Source: Pseudomonadota bacterium (GTDB lineage: Bacteria; Pseudomonadota; Gammaproteobacteria; Steroidobacterales; SZUA-146). Taken from it: 64,000 nt of DNA. Of the stretch, positions 44,229-52,368 are shown one piece after another. The position numbers were made by a program, and so were the translations under genes. The DNA is taken from the NCBI GenBank assembly GCA_039028935.1, contig JBCCHD010000010.1:62001-126000 (forward strand). The letters are read 5' to 3'. Position 1 is the stretch's first letter; every line of letters begins with the position of its first letter. Under the pieces are notes generated by a model. The model saw only the letters and a list, made by a program, of their open reading frames with translations. It made no database searches and had not been told where the DNA came from.

Positions 44229-45206
44229 CTAAAGAGTGTATCCCGCCGGTTGGTCGGCCACACAGTCACCGGCCGGCCCACTTGGACCAGGCGGGTTAAA
44301 GAACTGGCTACTGAGGATGCTCAGATCCACGAAGTTAACCGAACCATCGCCGTTGAAGTCAGCGTCGGCATCGTCCGTCAGGAACACGCCGCTGAACTGA
44401 CTCAGGTCGAGGAAGTTCACAATGCAATCGTTGTTGATGTCCGCATCACACGCGTTACCAAAACCATCCCCATTGCTGTCCAACTGGTTGCCGTTGGCAA
44501 GATCGATACAGTTGTCGCTCGCATCCGCCACGCCGTCGGAATCGCTATCCGCTACCGCGACGATCTCAAGATAGGGACGTAGGTCGCTCGTCGCGCAGGG
44601 CCCGATGCTCGACTCCGAATCACAGAACACCGACACGGCGACGGAGCCGGAATCGGCTCGCATCACTGGGTACTGCTCTTGTGTAATCGATAGGCCAAAA
44701 TCAACGGTGCCGCTCGCCCAGACTTCCACTAGTGACGTAACATCGATGCTCAACCACCCTGACGCGGTGGTTTGTTCGAACGTCACACTGGGTCCGGTCT
44801 GACTGATCGTGGACCACGCGAGGGTTGGGTCATTCTCCGACCAGTCGGCAGACTGAAGCACCACATCGGTCATGATGCTCTCGACCCCTGGGTCGCCTGC
44901 ACACGCGCCCACAAAGCCGCCCGGCGTACAGGCCGAATACACGTGAAGAATCGCCACGTAGTCACCGCTCAACGCGGCGTCGTTGACCCAATTGGCATCG
45001 AAGCGCAATAAGGTTTGTGCGCCGTGTACCGTTTCGTGGTTCCACACCAACATACCTTCACTGTCTCCGGTGCCGGCACCCTGGTTACCCAAAAACTCAT
45101 AAATATAGGTATCTTCGACTACGTCCCAGATATCCGCCTGGGCGGAGACCGGTACCAACAGTGACACCGCGGCCAGAAGCAGGCCACATCGTTTGCTCAC
45201 GCTCAT
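44229..45206 (-). CDS. secreted DNRLRE-like protein with TSP3/dockerin-like C-terminal repeats
   Basis: 325 aa from the third of three consecutive ATG codons (45206), with GGGAG 7 bp upstream. A signal peptide ends near SAQA. Residues about 25-215 are a close paralogue of the giant lipoprotein's last domain (YIYEFLGNQGAG, WNHETVHGA, GGFVGACAGDP, QEQYPVMRADSGSVAV, FCDSE). Residues about 220-320 carry calcium-type repeats (DSDSDGVADASDNC, DSNGDGFGNACDADINND, DFNGDGSVNFVDLSILSS), the same type as in the PQQ sugar dehydrogenase at 11936. No sorting tail is present. A Fur-box-like site lies 73 bp upstream. Confidence 0.85.
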   Translation of the reverse strand: MSVSKRCGLLLAAVSLLVPVSAQADIWDVVEDTYIYEFLGNQGAGTGDSEGMLVWNHETVHGAQTLLRFDANWVNDAALSGDYVAILHVYSACTPGGFVGACAGDPGVESIMTDVVLQSADWSENDPTLAWSTISQTGPSVTFEQTTASGWLSIDVTSLVEVWASGTVDFGLSITQEQYPVMRADSGSVAVSVFCDSESSIGPCATSDLRPYLEIVAVADSDSDGVADASDNCIDLANGNQLDSNGDGFGNACDADINNDCIVNFLDLSQFSGVFLTDDADADFNGDGSVNFVDLSILSSQFFNPPGPSGPAGDCVADQPAGYTL

Positions 45207-45278
45207 CATCATTCTCCCGTCGTGCGGTGCACCCGCATCGTTTATGAGACGAAGCATAACCATCCGACAGCGACTTAG

Positions 45279-45298
45279 CAATGAGAATCATTACTATT
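45279..45298. promoter_or_regulatory. Fur-box-like site upstream of the gene at 44229
   Basis: AATGAGAATCATTACTATT at 45280-45298 contains the palindromic core AATGAgAATCATT. It lies 73 bp before the ATG at 45206. Confidence 0.75.
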
Positions 45299-45502
45299 CG
45301 CATACGCATTTTGCTTAATACGATGATCGTCGTCGCCGGGTGTGAGACTGGGTCGATCGTTACGAGTGACGGCGATAACAAAGACTGACCATGTGGTGAT
45401 GATGGGGATGGGCGCTCGATGCATGGCGCGCGTCAGTCTGTTCCGCGCGTCATGGGCTCCCGCTCCTAAAAGAGCCGTCGGAGAACCGGCGAGCCCGTTG
45501 TG

Positions 45503-45949
45503 TTAATGGAGTGCGGCGACGGGCGTTAGCTGGCTGGGCAGCTCCTTGATGAAGGCCTCAATTTCGTCACGCACCTCACGGTAGTGCACCATCGCCTCCG
45601 CGTCAGAGCTTGCGTCGAGCGCCATGGTAGGTGGGTCATTAAATCCCACGTGGAGTTTTCTGATCGGTCCGGTTAACACAGGACAGGTTTGATCCGCATG
45701 CCCACATACCGTGACGACCACGTCCGGACGCCCCTGCACTTCATCAAGTGTTTTGCTTTGGTGGTCGGAGATATCGATGCCCGAATCGCGCATGGCTTGA
45801 ACAGCACGTTCGTTGAGTCCGTGTTTTTCAATACCGGCGGACAGCACGGTGTATCGGTCGCCCCAATAATGTCGCGCGAAGCCTTCCGCCATTTGACTGC
45901 GGCATGAGTTGCCCGTGCACAGAAATAACACCGTTTTCTTTCGACTCAT
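45503..45949 (-). CDS. arsC: arsenate reductase, LMW-phosphatase/thioredoxin-linked type
   Basis: 148 aa. The P-loop CTGNSCRS at residues 11-18 carries the nucleophilic Cys. The relay pair is in VCGHAD (Cys about 82) and QTCPVLTG (Cys about 88). This is the thioredoxin-coupled ArsC fold, which reduces arsenate to arsenite. No arsenite exporter is present beside it. The nearest arsenic-type regulator is an ArsR gene at 50.2 kb, separated by unrelated genes. Arsenite released by ArsC would need another exporter. Confidence 0.93.
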   Translation of the reverse strand: MSRKKTVLFLCTGNSCRSQMAEGFARHYWGDRYTVLSAGIEKHGLNERAVQAMRDSGIDISDHQSKTLDEVQGRPDVVVTVCGHADQTCPVLTGPIRKLHVGFNDPPTMALDASSDAEAMVHYREVRDEIEAFIKELPSQLTPVAALH

Positions 45950-46242
45950 GTCACGCGCCTTGCTGGGTTCGGCCGAACAGGCTAGCGCCCAAACACAAGA
46001 AAGTCGAGACGCTAGGGAGGCCGAGCCGGAATCCTGGCGTTCCTGATCGGTAAGGCGTTGAAAGACGGTCTGACCACCGCGAAAACGATCGATTTAGTGC
46101 ACTATCATTGTGCGTTGGTAGATCCAACACGCGGGCCATTTGCGCCAACGAGTTCGAGTGTTGCGACGCGACGCCAAATCGCCATCGGCGATGCTTCGCA
46201 AAGCGATCTAGGTCAGGGCTTCTGGCGCTTACCGACGAACGA

Positions 46243-46452
46243 CTAGCCTTTCGGCTGACCTGCTCGGTCGGCGCCGGCGGGCGTGTCGTCTTCGAGCGAT
46301 AAGTCCAACACATTGATATCGGGTTTTTTCGGATTCACCACCACGCGTCCGTCGTCATCACGATTCATTTTTTGTTCGACATAGTCAAAGTAGTTCGACT
46401 CGGAAGAAGATTCTCTGAGACCAAGCTCAAGTTCCAACTTGATGGACGACAT
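46243..46452 (-). CDS. small acidic hypothetical protein
   Basis: 69 aa. CAGGAG lies 8 bp before the ATG, a good ribosome binding site. The sequence starts MSSIKLELELGLRESSSESN and contains VVVNPKKPDINVLDLSLEDD. It is charged, probably soluble or disordered, and no family is recognised. The preceding 45950-46242 gap shows nothing. Short length keeps the confidence moderate. Confidence 0.55.
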   Translation of the reverse strand: MSSIKLELELGLRESSSESNYFDYVEQKMNRDDDGRVVVNPKKPDINVLDLSLEDDTPAGADRAGQPKG

Positions 46453-46754
46453 ATCGCTGACTCCTGTTCCGACGCGCTGCGCGGGCGACGCGTGCTGGTT
46501 TTACTTAACTTATCAACGAGTATCACACAGCGTCGACGCCGCCCAATGCGTCCGTTAGGACACAGATTGATCTCAAGCGCGCACAACGGTCGTGCGTAAT
46601 GAGGTGGAATCGATTAGCCTTGGTCAACGTTACGAGAGGCCGCACCCACGCCGAGCCAACATTGCTAATTGTCGACTGCCTTGACACGATTTGGCTCGTT
46701 CGCGGTGAATGACGAGTCGCTGTTGCACGGCGCACGATACAGACGAGGAGAAGG

Positions 46755-47537
46755 ATGGCAACGCTAGTTAAAATTCTCGCGGCGGGAGTTCTACTGACGG
46801 CCGCGTTCTTTTATTTCTCTCAGCGCAGCATGATCTTTCCGGCGCCAAGCGTTGAATTGCCCTCCCCGTTGCCACCCGGTGTCGAGAAAGTGCCGCTGAA
46901 ACAAGGCTATGCGCTATTGCTAACGCCCACACGCACCCAAACCGAGCCCTCACCACTGCTGATCTACACCCACGGTAATGCAGGCGCAGCCATCTGGTCT
47001 GTCAATCGCGTGCGCACCCTGCGCGATGCTGGATTATTTGTGTTGCTGATCGAATATCCTGGCTATGCCGGCGCCCCGGGCAAACCATCGTTAACCAGCA
47101 TCCGCGCCACCATGCTCGAGGCTTATGACGTCGTCACCGCTCGTGCCGACATTGATGCGAATCGGGTGGTTGCCCACGGCCGCTCGATCGGTGGCGGCGC
47201 GGTTAGTTTGCTCGCGGCCGAGCGACCGGTGATGGCGCTTGGTTTTGAGTCAACTTTTACCTCGTTGGCCGACCTTGTCGCCGAAAAAGGCATGCCCTCT
47301 TTTCTGCTTCGCGATCGCTTCGACAATTCTTCAACGGTCGACACGATCGACGTACCGGTGTTTGTTTATCATGGGACTCAAGACACATTGATACCAATCG
47401 AGCACGGCCGGCGACTCCATGCGATCGCCACCAGGAGTGTGTTCGTGGAAGCCCGCTGCGGCCACAACGATTGTCCGCCACCGTGGTCGGAATTTCTCGA
47501 CTATCTCGCTGACCAGGATCGACTGAACGACCGCTGA
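46755..47537 (+). CDS. membrane-anchored alpha/beta hydrolase
   Basis: 260 aa. Residues about 5-20 form an N-terminal membrane segment (KILAAGVLLTAAFFYF). The oxyanion loop is LIYTHGNAGAAIW, the nucleophile elbow VAHGRSIGGGAVSLLA, and the Asp and His regions are VYHGTQDTLIP and RCGHNDCPPPW. This is the family of S33/S9-like serine hydrolases often called 'phospholipase/carboxylesterase' or ABHD13-like proteins. The start follows GAGGAGAAGG directly. Physiological substrate unknown. Confidence 0.9.
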   Translation: MATLVKILAAGVLLTAAFFYFSQRSMIFPAPSVELPSPLPPGVEKVPLKQGYALLLTPTRTQTEPSPLLIYTHGNAGAAIWSVNRVRTLRDAGLFVLLIEYPGYAGAPGKPSLTSIRATMLEAYDVVTARADIDANRVVAHGRSIGGGAVSLLAAERPVMALGFESTFTSLADLVAEKGMPSFLLRDRFDNSSTVDTIDVPVFVYHGTQDTLIPIEHGRRLHAIATRSVFVEARCGHNDCPPPWSEFLDYLADQDRLNDR

Positions 47538-47551
47538 CCGACGCAGGTGCG

Positions 47552-48937
47552 CTACCAGTCGCTGTGTTTCGGCGCCCCGTCGGGATCGTCGATGGTCTGA
47601 TAACCATGCGCACCAAACGCATCGCGCTGCGCTTGAGTGAGATTTTGCGGCAGGCGCGATGTGCGCAAACTGTCAAAGTAAGCAAGACTCGCGTTCATCA
47701 CCGGCACCGGAACGCCAGCCGCCGCGGCAAGCGCCACCACCTGTCGAAGCGCCGGTACCGTCGTTTTGAGCGTCGTGGTAATGGCGTCGTCCAACATCAG
47801 GTTCGGTAGAGAAGGGTCTTTTTCGTAGGCGGCCATGATCGTATCAAGCAGGCGCGCTCGAATAATGCAGCCCGCTTTCCAAATTCTCGCCACTTCGCGC
47901 AAATTGACCGACCAACTGTAGGTTTCGCTGGCACGCATAATCAATCGCATACCTTGCGCATAGGTCAGCACTTTTGCAGCATACAGCGCGTCATGCATAG
48001 TGTTCGAAAATTGGTCAGGCACAGAAGGTATAGCGGGCGGCTCGAACTCGGTTTCGACATGCTGTCGCAATGCTTTAACGCTCGAGATAAAACGCGCATT
48101 CACCGCCGCGATGATCGACGGAACCGCGACACTTAGCTCGAGTGCAGTGGTCGCCGTCCAACGCCCGGTGCCTTTTTGTTCCGCTTTGTCGAGCACGCGA
48201 TCAACGAGATAACCGTCGTCATCCTTGCGGGCAAATATTTCCGCGGTGAGTTCAACCAAAAACGACTCGAGCGGTCCGTCGTTCCACGCCTCAAACGTCT
48301 GCGCCAACTGGGCGTTATCAAACCCACCGATGCGATGAAGAACATCGTAGGTTTCAGCGATCGCCTGCATGTCGGCGTATTCGATGCCGTTGTGCACGGT
48401 TTTGACAAAATGACCTGCGCCGTCCGGTCCGCAATGGGTGACGCAAGGTCCCGATTCGCTGACGGCTGCAATGGACTCAAGCATCGCAGCTAGATGCGAG
48501 TAGGCGTGTTTACTGCCGCCCGGCATAAGCGATGGCCCATGACGGGCACCCTCCTCACCGCCGGATACACCCATGCCCACAAAATGTAAGTTACGTTCCG
48601 CCCAGTCTTTTTCGCGACGTTGTGTATCCACAAAGGCCGAATTACCCCCGTCGATAACAATGTCCCCTTCGTCCAACAGCGGTGCCAGCTGGTCCATGAC
48701 CAAGTCAACGGGCCGGCCCGCCGTAATCATCATTAACAGGCGACGGGGTTTTTCCAACGTCGACACCAGCGCCGCCAACGAATCGGCCGCCTGTATCCGA
48801 CCGCCGCTTTCTTTGACCGCCTCATCGAGTTTATCTCGCTCCAAATTCCAGGCGGCCACGGTGACACCATTATCGAGAAAATTCAGCGCCAGACTGCGGC
48901 CCATTACACCCGTACCGATCACACCTAGTGATGCCAT
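47552..48937 (-). CDS. gnd: 6-phosphogluconate dehydrogenase, decarboxylating
   Basis: 461 aa from the ATG at 48937, with GGGAG 9 bp upstream; a short in-frame extension to 48979 is unlikely. The NAD(P)-binding motif is GVIGTGVMGRSLALNF at residues 5-20. The catalytic region FVGMGVSGGEEGARHGPSLMPGG and the Lys/Asn motif FVKTVHNGIEYADMQ are present. The C-terminal helical domain ends near ALRQVVALAAAAGVPVPVMN. The enzyme oxidises 6-phosphogluconate to ribulose 5-phosphate. Length is typical of the short bacterial form. It converges on the hydrolase gene at 46755 with 14 bp between stops. Confidence 0.95.
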   Translation of the reverse strand: MASLGVIGTGVMGRSLALNFLDNGVTVAAWNLERDKLDEAVKESGGRIQAADSLAALVSTLEKPRRLLMMITAGRPVDLVMDQLAPLLDEGDIVIDGGNSAFVDTQRREKDWAERNLHFVGMGVSGGEEGARHGPSLMPGGSKHAYSHLAAMLESIAAVSESGPCVTHCGPDGAGHFVKTVHNGIEYADMQAIAETYDVLHRIGGFDNAQLAQTFEAWNDGPLESFLVELTAEIFARKDDDGYLVDRVLDKAEQKGTGRWTATTALELSVAVPSIIAAVNARFISSVKALRQHVETEFEPPAIPSVPDQFSNTMHDALYAAKVLTYAQGMRLIMRASETYSWSVNLREVARIWKAGCIIRARLLDTIMAAYEKDPSLPNLMLDDAITTTLKTTVPALRQVVALAAAAGVPVPVMNASLAYFDSLRTSRLPQNLTQAQRDAFGAHGYQTIDDPDGAPKHSDW

Positions 48938-49040
48938 AGTTCTGTCTCCCGCCAATGGATAGTGTCTAGCGTACCGCAAAGCACCGCTGCTCGCTCACTC
49001 GCTCTAGCGCGGCCTTACACGCACCCCCAGCCTGCTGAAA

Positions 49041-49604
49041 TTACCGTTTGTACAGTGCCTCGATGGTAGCCGACGCGATGGCGTTGGCGTTCACCATATA
49101 GCCAGTCAGCGCGGCCGAGGCGTCCTTTGGAATGTCGAGTTTGTCCGACAACGCGAACACCGTGAACTGGTAGCGATGTGCGCCATGACCTTTCGGTGGG
49201 CAAGCGCCGCCAAAGCCCTTATACCCAAAGTCATTTCGTAGGTGCATGCTGCCATCTGGTATTGACTTCGAATCTGCATTACCCGCGCCCGCTGGGAGTT
49301 CTGTGACGTCAGCGGGCAGGTTTATTAATTGCCAATGCCACCAACCGCTACCGGTTGGTGCATCCGGATCATAAGCGAACACGGCAAATGCTTTGGTGCC
49401 TTTTGGCGCGTTGGTCCAAGACAAATTTGGCGAGACGTTTTCGCCCGCGCATCCGAACCCTTCATATTCTTGCGCCTTGCTCATAAAACTGCCGTGCTCA
49501 ATATCGCTGCTGTGCACAGCAAACGCATCCGCAGCGCTCGGCGCGGCGAACGACATCGTCAACAAAAATACCGTTATTAACCGGATGACAGAGGGCCTTG
49601 TCAT
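49041..49604 (-). CDS. secreted YbhB/YbcL-type PEBP protein
   Basis: 187 aa from the ATG at 49604, with GGGAG 6 bp upstream; a longer frame to 49703 is not needed. A signal peptide ends near SAADA. The PEBP fold is shown by GENVSPNLSWTNAPKGTKAFAV, YDPDAPTGSGWWHWQLINLP, GGACPPKGHGAHRYQFTVFA and the late KLDIPKDASAA. In bacteria the family is called Raf-kinase-inhibitor-like, but the physiological role is unknown. Periplasmic by signal peptide. Confidence 0.92.
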   Translation of the reverse strand: MTRPSVIRLITVFLLTMSFAAPSAADAFAVHSSDIEHGSFMSKAQEYEGFGCAGENVSPNLSWTNAPKGTKAFAVFAYDPDAPTGSGWWHWQLINLPADVTELPAGAGNADSKSIPDGSMHLRNDFGYKGFGGACPPKGHGAHRYQFTVFALSDKLDIPKDASAALTGYMVNANAIASATIEALYKR

Positions 49605-50103
49605 TGAGATCTCCCTTACGCAATACAGTTGTGGCTCGACGCTTGATCGAACGTTCTGAAAACAAACCGGGCGCGTTGTCGTGCGACTCCGAATTGAACA
49701 CACGCCATCCTATCCTGTCCGACGTGCCGACGGTAGCCACGAGAACCCATCAATAGCACACAGTCTGCGACAACAGTCGATTGAGAGAAATTGACCGGCA
49801 ATTGCTTGAGCAATTGAACACGTGTTGAGGCGTCGGAAGGTGGCGGCGCCGAGAGATGCAGGTTGATTTGCGAGCGAGTGACCAAAGCGAACGGCTACTT
49901 TTTGCAGTTAGCAAGCGGGTAATACGCACCCAGCACAGGAATGATTCGGTCGGTAAGTCGGGTCTTCGAGCGCAATGTTCGAAGGAAATCAGCGAAGGCG
50001 CGGCCCGAGGTGATGACCTGAGTTACGTCGCGCGGCGCGGCCGCATGCCAGGAAGGGATTCCGGCCCGGCGCCTAAACGGGCACTGGGTCGGGCCGATTC
50101 AGA
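49605..50103. other. intergenic region, 499 bp, with a stem-loop near its end
   Basis: A plus-strand reading frame at 49856-50107 has no ribosome binding site or recognisable composition and is not called. CGGCCCG (50062-50068) can pair with CGGGCCG (50090-50096); it lies 8 bp past the Cys-rich gene's end but has no T-run, so it may be a weak terminator. No tRNA or riboswitch is recognised. Confidence 0.4.
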
Positions 50104-50199
50104 TTAACAGCAGCACGAATCCTTACAGCAGCTGCAGCTCTTCTCTTTGCAACATTCTTTCGATTTACACTCGCATTGGCACTTTTTTTCGTCCGTCAT
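50104..50199 (-). CDS. 31-residue Cys-rich metallothionein-like peptide
   Basis: 31 aa, with 11 Cys. The ATG at 50199 has GGAG 8 bp upstream. The peptide starts MTDEKKCQCECKSKECC and ends CSCCKDSCCC, so Cys come as CxCxC, CC and CCC, spaced by Lys, Glu and Ser. This composition is that of a soft-metal or arsenite binding peptide; no bacterial metallothionein family (SmtA, BmtA) matches by layout that I can recall. It begins 19 bp after the stop of the ArsR gene, so the two are one operon with an ArsR-type operator. Too short to be found by most gene callers. Confidence 0.75.
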   Translation of the reverse strand: MTDEKKCQCECKSKECCKEKSCSCCKDSCCC

Positions 50200-50218
50200 T
50201 TTCGTCTCCGGTTTTGCG

Positions 50219-50515
50219 TTAGGCTGGCGCATCGTCGATGTAATCCGCCAAGGATCTGAGTTTGTTGGCAAGGTCGGAGCGATTGAGGGAATACATGCGT
50301 TCCCGGCCCTTTTTCTCGACCTGAACCACACCTTCTTGTGCCAACGCCTTGAGATGTCGCGATGCGACCGAGGAGTCGACACTGCAGCACTCGCACAGGC
50401 ACATGGCGTTTTGGGGTAAGTCGCACTGACAAAGCTCGCAGACCAACGACAGACGGTTAAATTCGCCCAAGGTCTTTAATAAACTCGCCAATTCGTTTCG
50501 TTCGGTACTCGTCAT
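50219..50515 (-). CDS. ArsR/SmtB-family metalloregulator
   Basis: 98 aa from the ATG at 50515. A winged-helix repressor: FNRLSLVCELCQCDLPQNAM is followed by CLCECCSVDSSVASRHLKAL (recognition helix) and the wing VVQVEKKGRERMYSLN. The C29-Q-C31 pair matches the ELCxCDL arsenite site of classical ArsR. There are seven Cys in total (26, 29, 31, 39, 41, 43, 44), which is more than usual, so the ligand may be As(III) or another soft metal. A longer in-frame start at 50578 crosses the palindromic operator and is unlikely. Autoregulation is inferred. Confidence 0.9.
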   Translation of the reverse strand: MTSTERNELASLLKTLGEFNRLSLVCELCQCDLPQNAMCLCECCSVDSSVASRHLKALAQEGVVQVEKKGRERMYSLNRSDLANKLRSLADYIDDAPA

Positions 50516-50529
50516 GGGCTGATATTTGC

Positions 50530-50545
50530 ATATTTGCGCAAATAT
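50530..50545. promoter_or_regulatory. ArsR-type operator, perfect 16-bp palindrome
   Basis: ATATTTGCGCAAATAT is a perfect palindrome 14 bp upstream of the arsR ATG, within AT-rich flanks. It looks like an ArsR/SmtB operator and should mediate repression of arsR and the Cys-rich peptide gene. Confidence 0.75.
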
Positions 50546-50612
50546 AGCAATACGGATTTCAGTAATCGGGCCGATCAATCAACCGAGCAGGAGTGAAAAT
50601 GAAATAAGGCGC

Positions 50613-51233
50613 CTAGGATTTGGCGCGACAACTGACGATGCCGCCGAGTGCGACCACAAACAGTCCAAGCGCTCCAGGCAGTGGTACGGGCTGAATCGAC
50701 TCATTGACAATGAGCGACCAAGACGGTGCGACCGTGTTCATCTGTCCTTGTGCAAAATCGGCGATGGTGAGTGTCCACACACCCGTGACGGCAAGGCCAT
50801 TGAGCGATGCCAGCAAGTCGGTGGGTGCTGCCACTGGATTGAGATCAAAACTCGACACAATGTCTTCAGCCGCGAGGGTCGCGGCATCATCAAAAGTAAT
50901 GCTGTTAAGGTCTGCACCGCTACCGCAGCAGGCACCCAAGCCCGCGCCAGGCGCCAGTCCCGGTCGGTCGAGCAACACAATGCGAGTGCCGTCCGGCGCA
51001 GTGAGCGTCATCGTCAAATCGCCAATCCAAGGATGATCAATCGTAACGGCAACCGAGAGCGAACTGATCACCACATCGTCGACCAACACTAAGGAAGAAG
51101 AAATACCCAGCGCGTTGGCTTCGGGCACGGTTTCATCAAAACTTCCTGAGTAAGTAACGGCGACCGCCTCTGGTGCGCTGGTTGCCGTATAGAAAACCAA
51201 AAACAGGCCGGCGAGTAAGGTTGATCGATTCAT
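50613..51233 (-). CDS. secreted P-domain (proprotein convertase beta-sandwich) protein with VPLPG sorting tail
   Basis: 206 aa. A signal peptide ends near APEAVA. Residues about 30-175 resemble the P/Homo B domain that accompanies subtilisin-like convertases (SSLSVAVTIDHPWIGDLTMT, TAPDGTRIVLLDRPG, GVWTLTIADFAQG), but no protease domain is attached. The C-terminus is VPLPGALGLFVVAL with RAKS, a PEP-CTERM/VPLPA-like tail, so it is probably surface-sorted. Function unknown. A small hairpin at 51256-51280 lies just upstream. Confidence 0.82.
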   Translation of the reverse strand: MNRSTLLAGLFLVFYTATSAPEAVAVTYSGSFDETVPEANALGISSSLVLVDDVVISSLSVAVTIDHPWIGDLTMTLTAPDGTRIVLLDRPGLAPGAGLGACCGSGADLNSITFDDAATLAAEDIVSSFDLNPVAAPTDLLASLNGLAVTGVWTLTIADFAQGQMNTVAPSWSLIVNESIQPVPLPGALGLFVVALGGIVSCRAKS

Positions 51234-51255
51234 AATGGCGCTCCCTCTGTGTGCA

Positions 51256-51280
51256 AACGCGGGCTCTCCTGAGCCCGTTT
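51256..51280 (-). other. hairpin upstream of the P-domain gene
   Basis: CGGGCTC (51260-51266) pairs with GAGCCCG (51271-51277) around a 4-nt loop, 23 bp before the P-domain gene. On the minus strand CGTTTGC follows, so it is not a clear terminator; it may be a leader structure. Confidence 0.3.
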
Positions 51281-51484
51281 ACCTCTGCTCACCTTAGCAA
51301 AAAATGTGCGATTTGCGAGTAGATTGTCGACAGAACGCCCTTTGCTTGCGCTCATTGGGTCGCCGGCGCTAGGTAAAAGTCCAGGTCGCGTCTAGGCGGG
51401 AACACTGGAAAAATTGGTGCAAAATGATTGATAGCAGGTGTGTCCGCAACCAAGCAGGTCATCAAAAAACAGGCGAGAACGACG

Positions 51485-52327
51485 ATGAAATGCCGTGACA
51501 TTATCAATCATCCGCTGTTTCCCATCGATGAACTCGATAACCCGTTGCGGCGGAACGCGGTCCAGTGTGTCCGCGACGAACTCGCCGAGGATGGCTGCGC
51601 GGTAATTCGCCACTTCTTTAGCGAAGCCGGACTGGACGCGCTAGTCGCCGAAGCCGACGAGCGTAAGCCTTACGCGTATTACTCGCCCAACAAGTCGTGC
51701 AACGTCTATCTAAACGAGGGCAACGCCAATTTACCCGATGACCATCCCGTCAACGTTCTGCTACCCCGCACCAATGGCTTTGTCCGGTCGGATGAATTTG
51801 GCGAAGAAACCGCGTCGCACCAACTGTATTACTGGGAACCGCTAAAACGCTTTCTCGCCGATTGTTTGGAAAAAGACAACTTGCATATCTATGAAGACCC
51901 AATCTCCAACATGATCGTGAATGTGGGTCAGCCCGGCGAGGAATTCAATTGGCATTTCGACACCAATGAATTCACCATCACCATGCTGCTGCGCCCCGCA
52001 CGTGAAGGCGGACACTTCGAGTACGTGCCCGGCCTTCGCACCGAAGACGACGAGCGTTACCACGACGTAAAGCAGGTGCTTGAGGGCGATCGAAGCCGCG
52101 TAAGGCAACTCGCGCTTCATGCCGGCGACCTTCAGTTCTTTCTTGGTCGATTTGCGCTGCATCGAGTCACGAAAAATACCGGCGATGCCGACCGCCTTGT
52201 GCTCATCATGTCGTTTGCCGATGCGCCGGGAATGGTCGGCAGCAAGGCGCGCGTTATGAATTTATACGGTAAGACAACGGATGCACATGAACAGCGACGA
52301 GTGTTCGCAGATGGATTAAGCGACTGA
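51485..52327 (+). CDS. Fe(II)/2-oxoglutarate oxygenase of the HalD/BesD superfamily, hydroxylase type
   Basis: 280 aa from the ATG at 51485; an in-frame start at 51428 is weaker. The iron facial triad is H157-x-D159 (NWHFDTNEFTITMLL) and His226 (FALHRVTKNTG), with Arg237 for 2-oxoglutarate. The family includes halogenases (BesD, HalD), in which Asp is replaced by Gly to leave room for chloride. Here Asp is present, so hydroxylation is predicted. Substrate, probably an amino acid or amine, is not known. The stop is 41 bp before the ATG of the dehydrogenase gene, so they are probably one operon. Confidence 0.82.
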   Translation: MKCRDIINHPLFPIDELDNPLRRNAVQCVRDELAEDGCAVIRHFFSEAGLDALVAEADERKPYAYYSPNKSCNVYLNEGNANLPDDHPVNVLLPRTNGFVRSDEFGEETASHQLYYWEPLKRFLADCLEKDNLHIYEDPISNMIVNVGQPGEEFNWHFDTNEFTITMLLRPAREGGHFEYVPGLRTEDDERYHDVKQVLEGDRSRVRQLALHAGDLQFFLGRFALHRVTKNTGDADRLVLIMSFADAPGMVGSKARVMNLYGKTTDAHEQRRVFADGLSD

Positions 52328-52368
52328 TGCACCCCGCGAATGTCATCACCCTCAATAAGAGAGCAACA

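Noticed and set aside
49856-50107. 83-codon plus-strand frame near the Cys-rich gene
   Set aside because: Unremarkable composition, no start signal, and it runs into the 3' hairpin.
50613-51233. Subtilisin-like convertase
   Set aside because: Only the P-domain is present; no catalytic Asp, His or Ser motif of S8 proteases can be seen.
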